Assembly: GCA_018666055.1 (NCBI GenBank)
Contig: JABJAS010000206.1
Span: 1 to 6,395 of the forward strand
Length of the DNA stretch: 6,395 nucleotides
DNA from: Halieaceae bacterium
GTDB taxonomy: Bacteria; Pseudomonadota; Gammaproteobacteria; Pseudomonadales; Halieaceae
Direction of reading: 5' to 3'
The notes under the pieces are model-generated. The model saw only the letters and a program-made list of their open reading frames with translations. It did no database searches and was not told the origin of the DNA. The first letter of the stretch is position 1. Every line of letters begins with the position of its first letter. This document shows, in pieces, positions 6,387 to 6,395 of the stretch. The translations under genes were made by a program, and so were the position numbers.

Positions 6387-6395
6387 ATGACAGCA
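6387..6395 (+). CDS. Possible start of the next gene, cut by the window edge
   Basis: An ATG at 6387 begins Met-Thr-Ala and the frame stays open to the end of the window, 27 bp after the asmA stop. In many gammaproteobacteria asmA is followed by mutY (A/G-specific adenine glycosylase), so mutY is the natural guess from gene order. Three codons cannot identify a protein, and the Shine-Dalgarno is weak. Confidence 0.22.

Overview
The window reads as ordinary chromosome from a moderately GC-rich gammaproteobacterium. The asmA gene, the YIG/GVY nuclease cho, a DUF6482-type protein and a DUF4136-type lipoprotein fit that class. A marine lineage such as Halieaceae (OM60/NOR5) is a plausible guess from protein resemblance, but nothing here proves it. 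I see no insertion sequence, CRISPR array, tRNA, rRNA or phage gene.

Layout, left to right. (1) Positions 2-406 (+) hold the 3' part of a DUF4136-like gene that enters from the left edge. (2) Positions 407-652 are non-coding. They carry a strong two-tier GC-rich hairpin (453-489), a short inverted repeat (551-563) and a possible -10 box (597-602). (3) Positions 653-1474 (+) encode a GTP cyclohydrolase II (RibA-like) protein with a long N-terminal extension and an altered EGRG loop. (4) A small DUF6482-like gene lies on the minus strand (1799-1485), ending 10 bp from the ribA-like stop. (5) A divergent intergenic region (1800-1988) separates it from the plus-strand genes and carries a perfect 6+1+6 inverted repeat at 1953-1965. 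(6) A Cho-type UvrC-like endonuclease (1989-2909) and a photolyase/cryptochrome-family flavoprotein (2906-4375) overlap by ATGA. (7) An AsmA-family envelope protein (4422-6359) follows 46 bp later. (8) A possible next start codon lies at 6387.

The most interesting unit is cho-phr. A nucleotide-excision incision enzyme appears to be translationally coupled to a photolyase-family protein, which suggests one module for ultraviolet damage. The photolyase keeps the FAD-domain framework but lacks two of the three residues of the classical tryptophan electron-transfer chain, so it belongs to a divergent subgroup. A RibA-like enzyme for flavin or pyrimidine precursor synthesis lies one gene away. A link to chromophore supply is possible but is only inferred from proximity. 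I did not find a wholly new system.
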